DNA from: Sedimenticola sp.
Lineage (GTDB): Bacteria > Pseudomonadota > Gammaproteobacteria > Chromatiales > Chromatiaceae
DNA: 10,637 nucleotides
Direction of reading: 5' to 3'
NCBI GenBank assembly: GCA_027038775.1
Contig: JALWGP010000225.1
Location: 1 to 10,637 of the forward strand
Shown: positions 1-6,412 of the stretch, piece by piece
How positions within the stretch are numbered: the first letter of the stretch is position 1
Layout of the letters: each line of letters starts with the position of its first letter
The notes under the pieces: model-generated
The model's input: the letters and a program-made list of their open reading frames with translations, nothing else
What the model was told of the DNA's origin: nothing
Databases searched by the model: none
Made by a program: the position numbers and the translations under genes

Positions 1-1
1 C

Positions 2-313
2 ACCGAAAGCGCCGCGAAGCACATCGCGAAAGAGCTGGCCAAGAAGCCGGAGGCCCTGGGTTTCCGCCTGGGCACGAAGAAGGCCGGTTGCACCGGGTTT
101 GCCTACGTGGTGGATTACGCCACCGAAATCACCGACAATGACGAGGTCTTCGAATCCCGCGGCATCAAGATCGTGGTGGACCGCGACAGCCTCCCCATGC
201 TGGAGGGGCTGGAGGTGGACTTCGTCACCACCAACCTGCTCAACCAGGGATTCGATTTCCACAATCCCAATGTGAAAGAGACCTGCGGCTGCGGAGAGTC
301 CTTCAACGTATGA
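2..313 (+). CDS. sufA: SufA/IscA-family iron-sulfur cluster assembly protein (5' partial)
   Basis: A-type Fe-S carrier that accepts clusters from a scaffold and passes them to apoproteins in the cytoplasm. The reading frame is already open at base 2, so the N-terminus lies outside the window; about 103 residues are visible. The three cysteines typical of the family are present: one in the GCTGFAY motif encoded near base 90, and the pair in the C-terminal CGCGESF motif just before the stop. The GTG at 107 is an internal valine, not a start. The stop TGA overlaps the ATG of the next gene (ATGA, 310-313), which implies translational coupling with sufE and points to the end of a suf operon. Family membership is firm. 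Assignment to SufA rather than IscA or ErpA rests on the sufE neighbour and is inference. Confidence 0.9.
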   Translation, partial: TESAAKHIAKELAKKPEALGFRLGTKKAGCTGFAYVVDYATEITDNDEVFESRGIKIVVDRDSLPMLEGLEVDFVTTNLLNQGFDFHNPNVKETCGCGESFNV

Positions 314-735
314 GCATGAATCTGGATGAGGTCGTCGAGATCTTCGACATCCTGGGTGACTGGGAGCAGCGCTACCAGTATCTGGTGGAGCTGGGCGAGA
401 AACTGCCCCCCATGCCCGAGGAGCACAAGACCGAGGAGAACAAGGTCAAGGGTTGCATGAGCCAGGTCTGGGTGAAGGCCTACCCAGACGCCGAGGATCC
501 CAACCGCATCCACTTTTATGGTGACTGCGACACTTCCATCATCAAGGGAGTGCTGGCGCTGGTGATTGCCATTCTCGATGGACGCACCCTGGAGGAAATC
601 GAGCAGATGGATCTGGACGAGTTCTTTCACCGTCTCAAGCTGGCCGAGAACCTTTCCCCCAACCGCCATTTCGGCATCTATGCCTTGGTGGAGAAGATGA
701 AGGAACAGGCCCGTCAGGCAGCCGCTTCAGCCTGA
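310..735 (+). CDS. sufE: SufE-family sulfur-transfer protein (cysteine desulfuration)
   Basis: A 141-residue cytoplasmic SufE protein. The family accepts persulfide sulfur from the cysteine desulfurase SufS and hands it to the SufBCD scaffold. The acceptor cysteine is visible as Cys49 in the motif KGCMSQVWV, which matches the GCxSQVW signature of SufE. The length fits the family (about 140 residues). Its ATG sits inside the end of the upstream A-type carrier gene (4-bp overlap), so the two are co-translated; sufS and the sufBCD genes would be expected to the left, outside the window. A second in-frame ATG (Met3) follows two codons later. CsdE is a close relative and an alternative name, but the A-type carrier next door favours SufE. 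Confidence 0.93.
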   Translation: MSMNLDEVVEIFDILGDWEQRYQYLVELGEKLPPMPEEHKTEENKVKGCMSQVWVKAYPDAEDPNRIHFYGDCDTSIIKGVLALVIAILDGRTLEEIEQMDLDEFFHRLKLAENLSPNRHFGIYALVEKMKEQARQAAASA

Positions 736-742
736 TCCTCCA

Positions 743-1255
743 TTGCGCTGCGCGCTTTCACACCAGCAGCAACGGCGGCTGGTGTCGCTGGTGGAGCACT
801 GGCTGCGGGAAGCCGAGCACCACTGGCAGCTGCCCTTCGAGCCCCTGGAGATTCGTTTCGACCTGCGTGGCCGCTCCGCCGGGCAATATCGCAGCCACCC
901 CAAGCCCTGCATCCGTTTCAATGCCGACATGGCGGCCGCTCAGTTCGAGGCTTACTGCCGGCAAACACCGGGGCACGAAGTGGCGCACCACGTGGTTTTC
1001 CGGCTCTATCCCGGTGTCCGGGTGAGGCCCCACGGCCCCGAGTGGCAGGCGGTGATGCGCAGCTTCGGCCTGGATCCCCGCCGCTGCCACGATTTCGATA
1101 TGGATTCCATTCCTCAGCGCAGACAGCGTCGTTTCCGCTACCGCTGCGGCTGCCGCGAACACGAACTATCCGCCACCCGCCACAACCGGGTTCTGCGGGG
1201 CGCCGCAACCTACCATTGCCGGCAATGCGCAAGGCCGCTGCAGCCCATTGAGTGA
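743..1255 (+). CDS. SprT-family zinc metallopeptidase-like protein, copy 1
   Basis: A 170-residue SprT-like protein, a predicted cytoplasmic zinc metalloprotein; the eukaryotic relative Spartan degrades DNA-protein crosslinks, but the bacterial role is poorly defined. The HExxH motif is HEVAH at residues 78-82, with a likely third ligand at His97 (RPHGPEW). A C-terminal zinc ribbon is suggested by Cys135/Cys137, His140 and Cys159/Cys162, with the family-like stretch LSATRHNR between them. The start is set at a TTG seven bases after the sufE stop: the frame has an in-frame stop at 698-700 and no ATG or GTG before 743. A GTG at 782 would remove N-terminal residues that align with the second copy at 6413. 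No clear ribosome binding site is visible, so translation may depend on reinitiation after sufE. Confidence 0.85.
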   Translation: MRCALSHQQQRRLVSLVEHWLREAEHHWQLPFEPLEIRFDLRGRSAGQYRSHPKPCIRFNADMAAAQFEAYCRQTPGHEVAHHVVFRLYPGVRVRPHGPEWQAVMRSFGLDPRRCHDFDMDSIPQRRQRRFRYRCGCREHELSATRHNRVLRGAATYHCRQCARPLQPIE

Positions 1256-1399
1256 GCCGCCGGCCTTGACGACCGAGCCCGATAGCCCTTTCAGCCTCGA
1301 ACAGCCAGTTGATGAAAAACTGGCAACCAAGGCTGGTATTTGGCGAGTACCAAGCGTACTGTGATCGCAAAATTTCATTTCGACACGAAGGAGCGAGTG
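1256..1399. other. Intergenic region between sprT copy 1 and the small exported protein gene
   Basis: This 144-bp stretch has no supported gene. It contains a perfect 7-bp hairpin (GCCAGTT at 1304-1310, AACTGGC at 1318-1324, 7-base loop) with no T-run after it, so it is not a classic intrinsic terminator. The second half is AT-richer and presumably carries the promoter of the downstream two-gene unit, but no convincing -35/-10 pair could be picked out. An AAGGAG ribosome binding site lies at 1388-1393. Confidence 0.5.
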
Positions 1400-1687
1400 A
1401 TGAGGGGATCATTGTGCACGATTCTGATGAGTGGAATGGTTTTGGCACTCATGGTGTCCTCACACCATGCGGCAGCCGCCGCGGATCTCCCCTACCAAGA
1501 GAAAGTGATCATGAACAAAACAGAAAAGACGGGAGCGGACCGGGACGAACACGATTGTATCCACTCTGCCGGTTACCGCTGGTGCGTCAGAACCAAGCAG
1601 TGTGAACGGCCCTGGGAGCTGGCCAGGAACAAGGGCTTCGAAAACACCAGAGAGGCCTTCGATGATTACTGCAGGAACGAGCAGTGA
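1400..1687 (+). CDS. Small exported four-cysteine protein, function unknown
   Basis: A 95-residue protein with a probable Sec signal peptide (Met-Arg start, hydrophobic core at about residues 7-20, Ala-rich cleavage region near 24-28). The mature part is charged and ends in a compact module with four cysteines (53, 62, 68 and 91) that could form two disulfides in the periplasm. The module carries the pattern GYRWC-x5-C-ERPWELA, then GF; similar GYxWC/RPWE modules occur in other small bacterial hypothetical proteins, but no function can be assigned from this. The start at 1400 is chosen because AAGGAG lies six bases upstream. An in-frame ATG at 1340 would place 20 charged residues before the signal peptide and has no obvious binding site. 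It ends 23 bp before the amidohydrolase start and is probably co-transcribed with it. Confidence 0.72.
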   Translation: MRGSLCTILMSGMVLALMVSSHHAAAAADLPYQEKVIMNKTEKTGADRDEHDCIHSAGYRWCVRTKQCERPWELARNKGFENTREAFDDYCRNEQ

Positions 1688-1710
1688 TCTCAACACCACA
1701 CAGGAGAAGG

Positions 1711-3480
1711 ATGATGCACAGGATGAACAGGCTCGCATGGGCGGCATTGATGCTGTGTTTTTCCATTGGAACCACACAGGCCCTGGAAAAAGAGATCTAT
1801 ATTCCCGGTGCCGGGCTGATCGAACGGGTCGATGTACCACCTCCACGGCAACCGGTGGTGGTCTACTACAACGGTGACATCATCACCATGGATGGTGATA
1901 CGCCCCAGTACGTGGAAGCCGTGGCGCAGAAGGATGGCAAGATCGATTTCGTCGGTACCAAGGCGGAGGCGTTGAAGAAGTACGAGAAGAAGGTGCGCCT
2001 CATCGACCTGAAGGGCAGCACCATGCTTCCCGGTTTCCTGGATCCGCACAGCCATTTCATGTCTGCAGTGCGCATGGTCAACCAGGTCAACGTGGCGGCG
2101 CCTCCAGTGGGCACGGCCACCAACATTCCCCAGATCATCGAGAAGCTGAAGGCCTTCGAGAAGGAAAAGCTCATTCCCGAAGATGGCTGGATCATAGGCT
2201 GGGGATACGACCAGGACCTCATCGAGGAAAAACGTCATATCACCAAGGTGGATCTCGATGCCGCTTTCCCCAAGCGCAAGGTCATGCTGATTCATGTCTC
2301 CATGCATGGTGCGGTACTCAATTCCCGGGCGCTCGAATGGGCAGGCATCGACGCCAACACGAAAACGCCGGAGGGTGGCGTGATCGCCCGCATGCCCGGC
2401 AGCAACGAGCCTGCCGGCCTGCTGATGGAGATGGCCTATATCCCGGTCTTCGCCAGGCTGCCCCAGCCCAGCGAGGAAGAGATGCTGGACCTGACCAAGC
2501 CGGCACAGATGATGTACGCCAGCAATGGCTATACACAGGCCATCGAAGGTTACTCCCATGCGGAGGACCTGGATTTCCTGATGAAAGCGGCGGAACAGGA
2601 ACGTCTGTTCCTGGATGTCCTGGCCCTGCCAGGGTTCACCGAGATGGACAAATGGTTCGGGAACCCGAAATACCGGTTCGGTTCCTACAGGAACCACTTC
2701 AAGATCCAGGCTGCCAAGATCACCATCGACGGCTCCCCCCAGGGCAAGACCGCACTGGTCTCTCACCCCTATCATGGCGGTGGCCCCGCCGGGCAGAAGG
2801 ACTGGAAAGGCGAATCCTCCATCAGCCAGGAAGAACTGGACGCCATCACCAGGAAACTGTTCGATGCGAACATTCCCCTGCATGTCCATGCCAATGGCGA
2901 CGGTGCCATCGACATGATGATCAAGACCATCGAACATGCCGGAATCAGCGCCAAGGATGACCGGCGCACCGTGATCGTGCATTCCCAGTTCCAGCGTCCC
3001 GAACACCTGCCCAAGTATATCGAGCTGGGGCTGACACCGTCCTACTTCACTTTGCACACCTATTATTGGGGCGATGTACACATCAGGAACATTGGCAAGG
3101 AGGCGGCGTTCTTCATTTCACCCTTGAAGGCAGCCAAGGATGCGGGGCTGGTGGTGTCCAATCACACGGACTTCAACGTCACGCCTCTGAATCCCTTTTG
3201 GGTGATCTGGTCCGCCATGGCGCGGGAATCCCGCAGCGGCGTCGTTATTGGCCCCGATCAGCGGGTGGATGCCTACACTGCCCTGCAGGCCCTCACCACC
3301 GGCCCTGCCTGGCAGGTGTTCGAAGAAAACCGCAAAGGCAGGATCAAGGAAGGCATGCTGGCGGACTTCGTCGTGCTCAAGCACAACCCGCTCAAGCAGA
3401 AAGTCTCCGAGATCAGGGACAACGAAGTCCTGGCCACGGTGAAGGAAGGCCGTATCATCTACAAGAAGATCGGCCTTTAG
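1711..3480 (+). CDS. Exported YtcJ-type amidohydrolase (amidohydrolase family 3)
   Basis: A 589-residue metal-dependent hydrolase with a Sec signal peptide (basic start, hydrophobic residues 8-20, probable cleavage after TQA near residue 24), so it likely acts in the periplasm. The usual order of motifs is present: an N-terminal beta domain with a VYYNGDIITMD strand, LPGFLDPHSH with metal ligands His113 and His115, a candidate bridging lysine Lys336 in AAKITIDGS, His391/His393 in HVHANGDGA, His424 in VIVHSQ, Asp487 in NHTDFN, and the closing GRIKEGMLADFVVL segment of the superfamily. The family hydrolyses amides or related bonds; the substrate cannot be told. The start at 1711 follows AGGAG at 1702-1706; ATG 1714 is an equally good alternative. 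A GTG at 1684, inside the previous stop, lacks support. Base composition is less GC-rich than the genes to its right. Confidence 0.88.
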   Translation: MMHRMNRLAWAALMLCFSIGTTQALEKEIYIPGAGLIERVDVPPPRQPVVVYYNGDIITMDGDTPQYVEAVAQKDGKIDFVGTKAEALKKYEKKVRLIDLKGSTMLPGFLDPHSHFMSAVRMVNQVNVAAPPVGTATNIPQIIEKLKAFEKEKLIPEDGWIIGWGYDQDLIEEKRHITKVDLDAAFPKRKVMLIHVSMHGAVLNSRALEWAGIDANTKTPEGGVIARMPGSNEPAGLLMEMAYIPVFARLPQPSEEEMLDLTKPAQMMYASNGYTQAIEGYSHAEDLDFLMKAAEQERLFLDVLALPGFTEMDKWFGNPKYRFGSYRNHFKIQAAKITIDGSPQGKTALVSHPYHGGGPAGQKDWKGESSISQEELDAITRKLFDANIPLHVHANGDGAIDMMIKTIEHAGISAKDDRRTVIVHSQFQRPEHLPKYIELGLTPSYFTLHTYYWGDVHIRNIGKEAAFFISPLKAAKDAGLVVSNHTDFNVTPLNPFWVIWSAMARESRSGVVIGPDQRVDAYTALQALTTGPAWQVFEENRKGRIKEGMLADFVVLKHNPLKQKVSEIRDNEVLATVKEGRIIYKKIGL

Positions 3481-3513
3481 AAGGAGCGGGACCGGGCAGG
3501 AGACAGAACCGGG

Positions 3514-4854
3514 TCAGTCCGAACCACAACCGGGCAGCCGCACTTTCACCTGCAGCCCTCCCAGTGGGCTCTTGCCGAGTGTCAGTTCCCCTTCATAGAG
3601 TGCCACCAGCTCACCGCTGGCGGCGAGCCCCAACCCCTGCCCCGGGCTGCCCTGGTCGAGCCGCCGGCCCCGCCGGGGTAGCCGGCTGCGCAGGGGCTCC
3701 GGAATGCCGGGGCCGTCGTCCTCCACCAGCAGCACCAGACCGCTGTCGCAGCGGGCACTGAGCCGCACCTGGTCCCTGCCATACTTGAAGGCGTTGTCCA
3801 GCAGGTTGCCCAGCAGCTCCATGAGATCCCCCTCGTCGCCAGCGAAAGAGGCGGCCGGGTCGAGATCCTTTTCCACCGCCATCCCCTTGTCGCGGTAGAC
3901 CCGCTCCAGCGCCGCCAGCAGCCGCCTGGCCGGCGGCGCCACTGCCACCGGTCCGGCCAGCACCGAGCGTCCCGAGGCGGCGGCCCGGTCGAGCTGCTGG
4001 CGGACGGTGGCCTCCATGCGATCCACCTGCTCACGCGTCGCCCGTCGCAGCTCGTTGCAACCGGTGGCCTCGTCCTCCGCCAGGCTGCGCAGGTAAGCCA
4101 GGGGCGTCTTCAGGTTGTGGGCCAGGTCGTCCAGCGAGTTGCGATAGCGCGCCAAGCTGGCGCGGCCATGATCCAGCAGCCGGTTCAGGGCCACCGCCAG
4201 GGGCCGCAGCTCGGCCGGCTGCGCCTCCTCCAGGTGGCTGCGCTCGCCGGCGCGGACCTTTTCCAGATCCTTCTCCAGTCGTCGTAGCGGAGCCAGCCCC
4301 CAGCGCAGCACCAGCAATTGGATCAGCAGCAGGCCGGCGGCAAGCCCGCCGAGCCAGCGCCAGAGAGTGGCACGAAAGCGCGCCAGCGAGCGGTCAAAGC
4401 CGGCGCGCGCCTCGGCCACCACGATGGTGAAGGGCCAGGGCTTTCCCGCATCGTCTTCCCACTCGATGCCATGGCTCAGCACCAGCCAGCCATCGAGCAA
4501 CCGGAACCGGCGTTGGCCACTCGCCAGGGGAGCCACCGTGACGGGTGGTGCCCCGTCGAGGAGGGAGGCGGAGCGCCAGAACAGTTTGCCGGAATCATTC
4601 AGCACCCAGGCATGGAGTCCGGATCCCGGCCGGTTCAGTCTCGGTTCCGGCAGGCCCTCCGGAAGCACCATCCGCCCCCCTTCTCCCACGTCCGCGGCGG
4701 CCAGCAGCGCATAGACCTGGGACTGGAGCTTCTCCTGCTGGGCGGCGAGGGTGGCGGCCCGGTAGGCCCGATCGAGGGCCAGGGCGGTGAACGCCAGGGC
4801 GACGGCCACCACCAGCGAGGCGGCCAGCAGCAGCCGGGCATGGAGAGAGTTCAT
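3514..4854 (-). CDS. PhoQ-like sensor histidine kinase
   Basis: A 446-residue inner-membrane sensor kinase that should autophosphorylate and pass phosphate to the regulator encoded just upstream. Layout: TM1 at about residues 8-28, a periplasmic sensor domain at about 30-160, TM2 at about 166-186, a HAMP-like linker to about 240, then the catalytic core. The phospho-accepting histidine is His246 in LAHNLKTPLAYL. The N box (GNLLDNAFKYG, Asn350/Asn354), the G1 box (DDGPGIP, about 379-385) and the G2 box (GQGLGLAA, 406-412) are all intact. The sensor ending with SHGIEWEDD resembles Pseudomonas-type PhoQ. Its ATG (4852-4854) overlaps the regulator's stop as ATGA; the frame is open further upstream, but that would run inside the regulator gene. 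PhoQ of enterics senses divalent cations and cationic peptides; the signal here is not known. Confidence 0.92.
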   Translation of the reverse strand: MNSLHARLLLAASLVVAVALAFTALALDRAYRAATLAAQQEKLQSQVYALLAAADVGEGGRMVLPEGLPEPRLNRPGSGLHAWVLNDSGKLFWRSASLLDGAPPVTVAPLASGQRRFRLLDGWLVLSHGIEWEDDAGKPWPFTIVVAEARAGFDRSLARFRATLWRWLGGLAAGLLLIQLLVLRWGLAPLRRLEKDLEKVRAGERSHLEEAQPAELRPLAVALNRLLDHGRASLARYRNSLDDLAHNLKTPLAYLRSLAEDEATGCNELRRATREQVDRMEATVRQQLDRAAASGRSVLAGPVAVAPPARRLLAALERVYRDKGMAVEKDLDPAASFAGDEGDLMELLGNLLDNAFKYGRDQVRLSARCDSGLVLLVEDDGPGIPEPLRSRLPRRGRRLDQGSPGQGLGLAASGELVALYEGELTLGKSPLGGLQVKVRLPGCGSD

Positions 4855-5531
4855 TGCCGCCGCTCCAGCCGGAAGCGGTAGCCACGCCCGCGCAGGGTCT
4901 CGATGGGGGCGATGGTCCCGTCGGGGTCGATCTTGCGCCGCAGGCGGCTCACCAACACTTCCAGCACGTTGCTGTCGCGGTCGTAGTCCTGTTCGTAGAT
5001 GTGCTCGGTGAGATCGCTCTTGGAGATCACCTGGCCGCCATGCAGCATGAGGTATTCCAGCACCCGGTACTCGTAGGCGGTGAGTGGCACCGGACGGCCA
5101 TCCACCTCCAGCGCCTGGCGCGCCGTGTCCAGCACCATGCGGCCGTAGTCGAGCCGTGGTGAGGCCCAACCGCCGCTGCGCCTGGCCAGGGCGTTGAGCC
5201 GGGCCAGCAGCTCCTCGAACCGGAAGGGCTTCACCAGGTAGTCGTCGGCGCCCGCCTCCAGCCCCTCCACCTTCTCCTGCCAGCGGCCGCGCGCAGTGAG
5301 GATGAGAATGGGAAAGCGCTTCCCCTCGGCGCGCAGCCGACGGATCACCTCCAGGCCGGAGAGATCGGGCAGGCCGAGATCGACGATGGCCAGGTCGAGG
5401 GGAAACTCCCTTCCGAGGTAGAGCGCCTCGGTGCCGTTGTCCGCCCGCTCCACCGCGTAGCCCTGGCGCTCCAGCCGTTCCGACAGCTGCGCCAGCAGGG
5501 GCAGGTCGTCTTCCACCAGCAGCAGGCGCAT
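4851..5531 (-). CDS. PhoP-like OmpR-family response regulator
   Basis: A 226-residue two-domain transcription factor. The receiver domain (residues 1-118) has the acidic pocket Glu7/Asp8/Asp9, the phospho-acceptor Asp51 in VDLGLPD, Thr79 and Lys101 in the KPF motif. The C-terminal winged helix (about 127-225) has the OmpR/PhoB pattern: LTAYEYRVLEYL, then SNVLEVLVSRLRRKI, then ETLRGRGYRF. The stretch RGRWQEKVEGLEAGADDY is close to PhoP proteins, in which a Trp follows the LTAR motif. It starts 4 bp after the PepSY gene stop with no strong ribosome binding site of its own, so it is probably coupled to that gene, and it overlaps the kinase start by 4 bp. It likely autoregulates through the direct repeat at 6389-6405. 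Confidence 0.93.
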   Translation of the reverse strand: MRLLLVEDDLPLLAQLSERLERQGYAVERADNGTEALYLGREFPLDLAIVDLGLPDLSGLEVIRRLRAEGKRFPILILTARGRWQEKVEGLEAGADDYLVKPFRFEELLARLNALARRSGGWASPRLDYGRMVLDTARQALEVDGRPVPLTAYEYRVLEYLMLHGGQVISKSDLTEHIYEQDYDRDSNVLEVLVSRLRRKIDPDGTIAPIETLRGRGYRFRLERRQ

Positions 5532-5535
5532 GGGG

Positions 5536-5826
5536 TCAGCGGAAACGGCCGCTGCGGCGGTCCAGCCGGAAGCGTTTCACCCGTCCCTCCGGCGTGAGCA
5601 CCCGCACCCGGTACTCCCCGTCGTGCTCCTCGGCCGAAAGGACCCGGCCCTCCACCCGCCGGCGCACCCGGGAGACGGCGTCTTCCAGGGTCATCTCCTC
5701 GTGCGCCCGGAAACGGGTTCCCTCCCGGTCGTGGCGGTGGCCCGGGCGGTCGCCGGCCTGCGCCGCGCCGGCCAGGAGGGCGCAGGCCAGGGCCAGGGAA
5801 AACAGCGGCTTGAAGGATCTTTTCAT
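5536..5826 (-). CDS. Small periplasmic PepSY-domain protein
   Basis: A 96-residue exported protein. The signal peptide covers residues 1 to about 24 (basic MKRSFK start, Leu/Ala core, cleavage after AQA). The mature part begins with a His/Arg/Asp-rich linker and then a single PepSY fold: MTLEDAVSRVRRR helix, a VLSAEEHDGEYRVRVL strand pair, and a closing RFRLDRRSGRF strand. PepSY domains often regulate proteases or sit beside two-component systems; small free-standing ones commonly neighbour PhoP/PhoQ-like pairs. It lies 4 bp after the glycine-zipper gene and 4 bp before the regulator gene, so it is embedded in the operon. A role as accessory sensor or inhibitor of the kinase is inference. The fold assignment is firm. 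Confidence 0.85.
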   Translation of the reverse strand: MKRSFKPLFSLALACALLAGAAQAGDRPGHRHDREGTRFRAHEEMTLEDAVSRVRRRVEGRVLSAEEHDGEYRVRVLTPEGRVKRFRLDRRSGRFR

Positions 5827-5830
5827 GGGC

Positions 5831-6337
5831 TCACTCGAGCGGATCCAGGTTCACTCGAACGTCGATCCATTTCCCGGGACGCCGGTCCATGAGGGTGGTG
5901 AAAGTGCGGCCGGCGAACTTGTACCTGACACGATACCCCACCCTTTCCCGTTCTTCCACCCAGTGATTCTCCGTTTCGCAGCGCCGTTCGTAGCGCTTTC
6001 TGGGGACACGCCGGTGGTCGCTTATGCGATGCCCGATGACGGTGCCGGCGATGGCGCCGGCCACGGTGGCCACGTCCTTGCCGCGGCCGCCGCCGACCTG
6101 GTGGCCCAGGGCACCGCCCACGGCGCCACCCACGATCATGGGCAGGATGTCGCCATACTCCTCGTCTTCGTAGACCGCTTCGTCCCAGCAGTGGGTCTCC
6201 GGCCGGTTGACCCGCACCCAGCGGTACTCGGGTTCCACGTTCACCACCTTGGCGCGTGCCACGAAGCTGTGGTTGCCGCCGGCCCAGGCGGGGGAGACGG
6301 CCAGCAGGGATGCGAGCAGAATCGTTATCAGTTTCAT
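5831..6337 (-). CDS. Glycine-zipper 2TM-type envelope protein (17 kDa surface antigen-like)
   Basis: A 168-residue exported protein. The signal peptide is residues 1-19 (MKLITILLAS start, cleavage after AWA). No lipobox cysteine is present, unlike SlyB lipoproteins. A glycine-zipper hairpin spans residues 66-103 (MIVGGAVGGALGHQVGGG, then VATVAGAIAGTVIGH), as in the Rick_17kDa_Anti family. It is flanked by two soluble segments with one cysteine each (Cys50, Cys120) that may pair. The start at 6337 follows an excellent GGAGGAAAG ribosome binding site. The frame stays open upstream toward 7285, but that extension is antisense to sprT copy 2 and is rejected. As first gene of a four-gene operon with a PepSY protein and a PhoP/PhoQ-like pair, it may be part of the envelope condition being monitored; that is inference. 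Confidence 0.85.
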   Translation of the reverse strand: MKLITILLASLLAVSPAWAGGNHSFVARAKVVNVEPEYRWVRVNRPETHCWDEAVYEDEEYGDILPMIVGGAVGGALGHQVGGGRGKDVATVAGAIAGTVIGHRISDHRRVPRKRYERRCETENHWVEERERVGYRVRYKFAGRTFTTLMDRRPGKWIDVRVNLDPLE

Positions 6338-6371
6338 GGTTCTTTCCTCCATATCGGTTGCCTGCGATTTC

Positions 6372-6377
6372 AAGATA
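6372..6377 (-). promoter_or_regulatory. Candidate -10 box of the glycine-zipper/PepSY/two-component operon
   Basis: On the minus strand the hexamer TATCTT matches four of six bases of TATAAT. It lies 11 bp downstream of the direct repeat at 6389-6405 and about 35 bp upstream of the first start codon. No good -35 hexamer is seen, which fits an activator-dependent promoter. Confidence 0.4.
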
Positions 6378-6388
6378 GCGATGGCACC

Positions 6389-6405
6389 CTTAACGGAGGC
6401 TGAAC
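6389..6405 (-). promoter_or_regulatory. Candidate PhoP-type operator (11-bp-period direct repeat)
   Basis: On the minus strand the sequence reads GTTCAG (6405-6400), five bases, then GTTAAG (6394-6389). This is a hexamer direct repeat one helical turn apart, the form bound by dimers of OmpR/PhoB-family regulators; the PhoP box is (G/T)GTTTA-N5-(G/T)GTTTA. It ends 11 bp before a candidate -10 box, a spacing like that at PhoP-activated promoters. It sits upstream of the operon that encodes the regulator. Confidence 0.5.
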
Positions 6406-6412
6406 GGCTACA

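Noticed and set aside
1304..1324. Perfect 7-bp hairpin considered as a terminator of the suf-sprT unit
   Set aside because: No T-run follows the stem, and the stem is short and only moderately GC-rich; kept only as a note in the intergenic entry.
1690..3081. 463-codon open frame on the - strand opposite the amidohydrolase
   Set aside because: No recognisable motif and fully inside a gene with intact catalytic motifs on the other strand.
3481..3513. Gap between the convergent amidohydrolase and kinase genes as a bidirectional terminator
   Set aside because: Only imperfect GGACC/GGGTC pairing and no T-run; no terminator can be supported.
4855..5169. Upstream extension of the histidine kinase frame
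   Set aside because: It lies within the response regulator gene in another frame; the ATGA overlap at 4851-4854 followed by a membrane segment gives the natural start.
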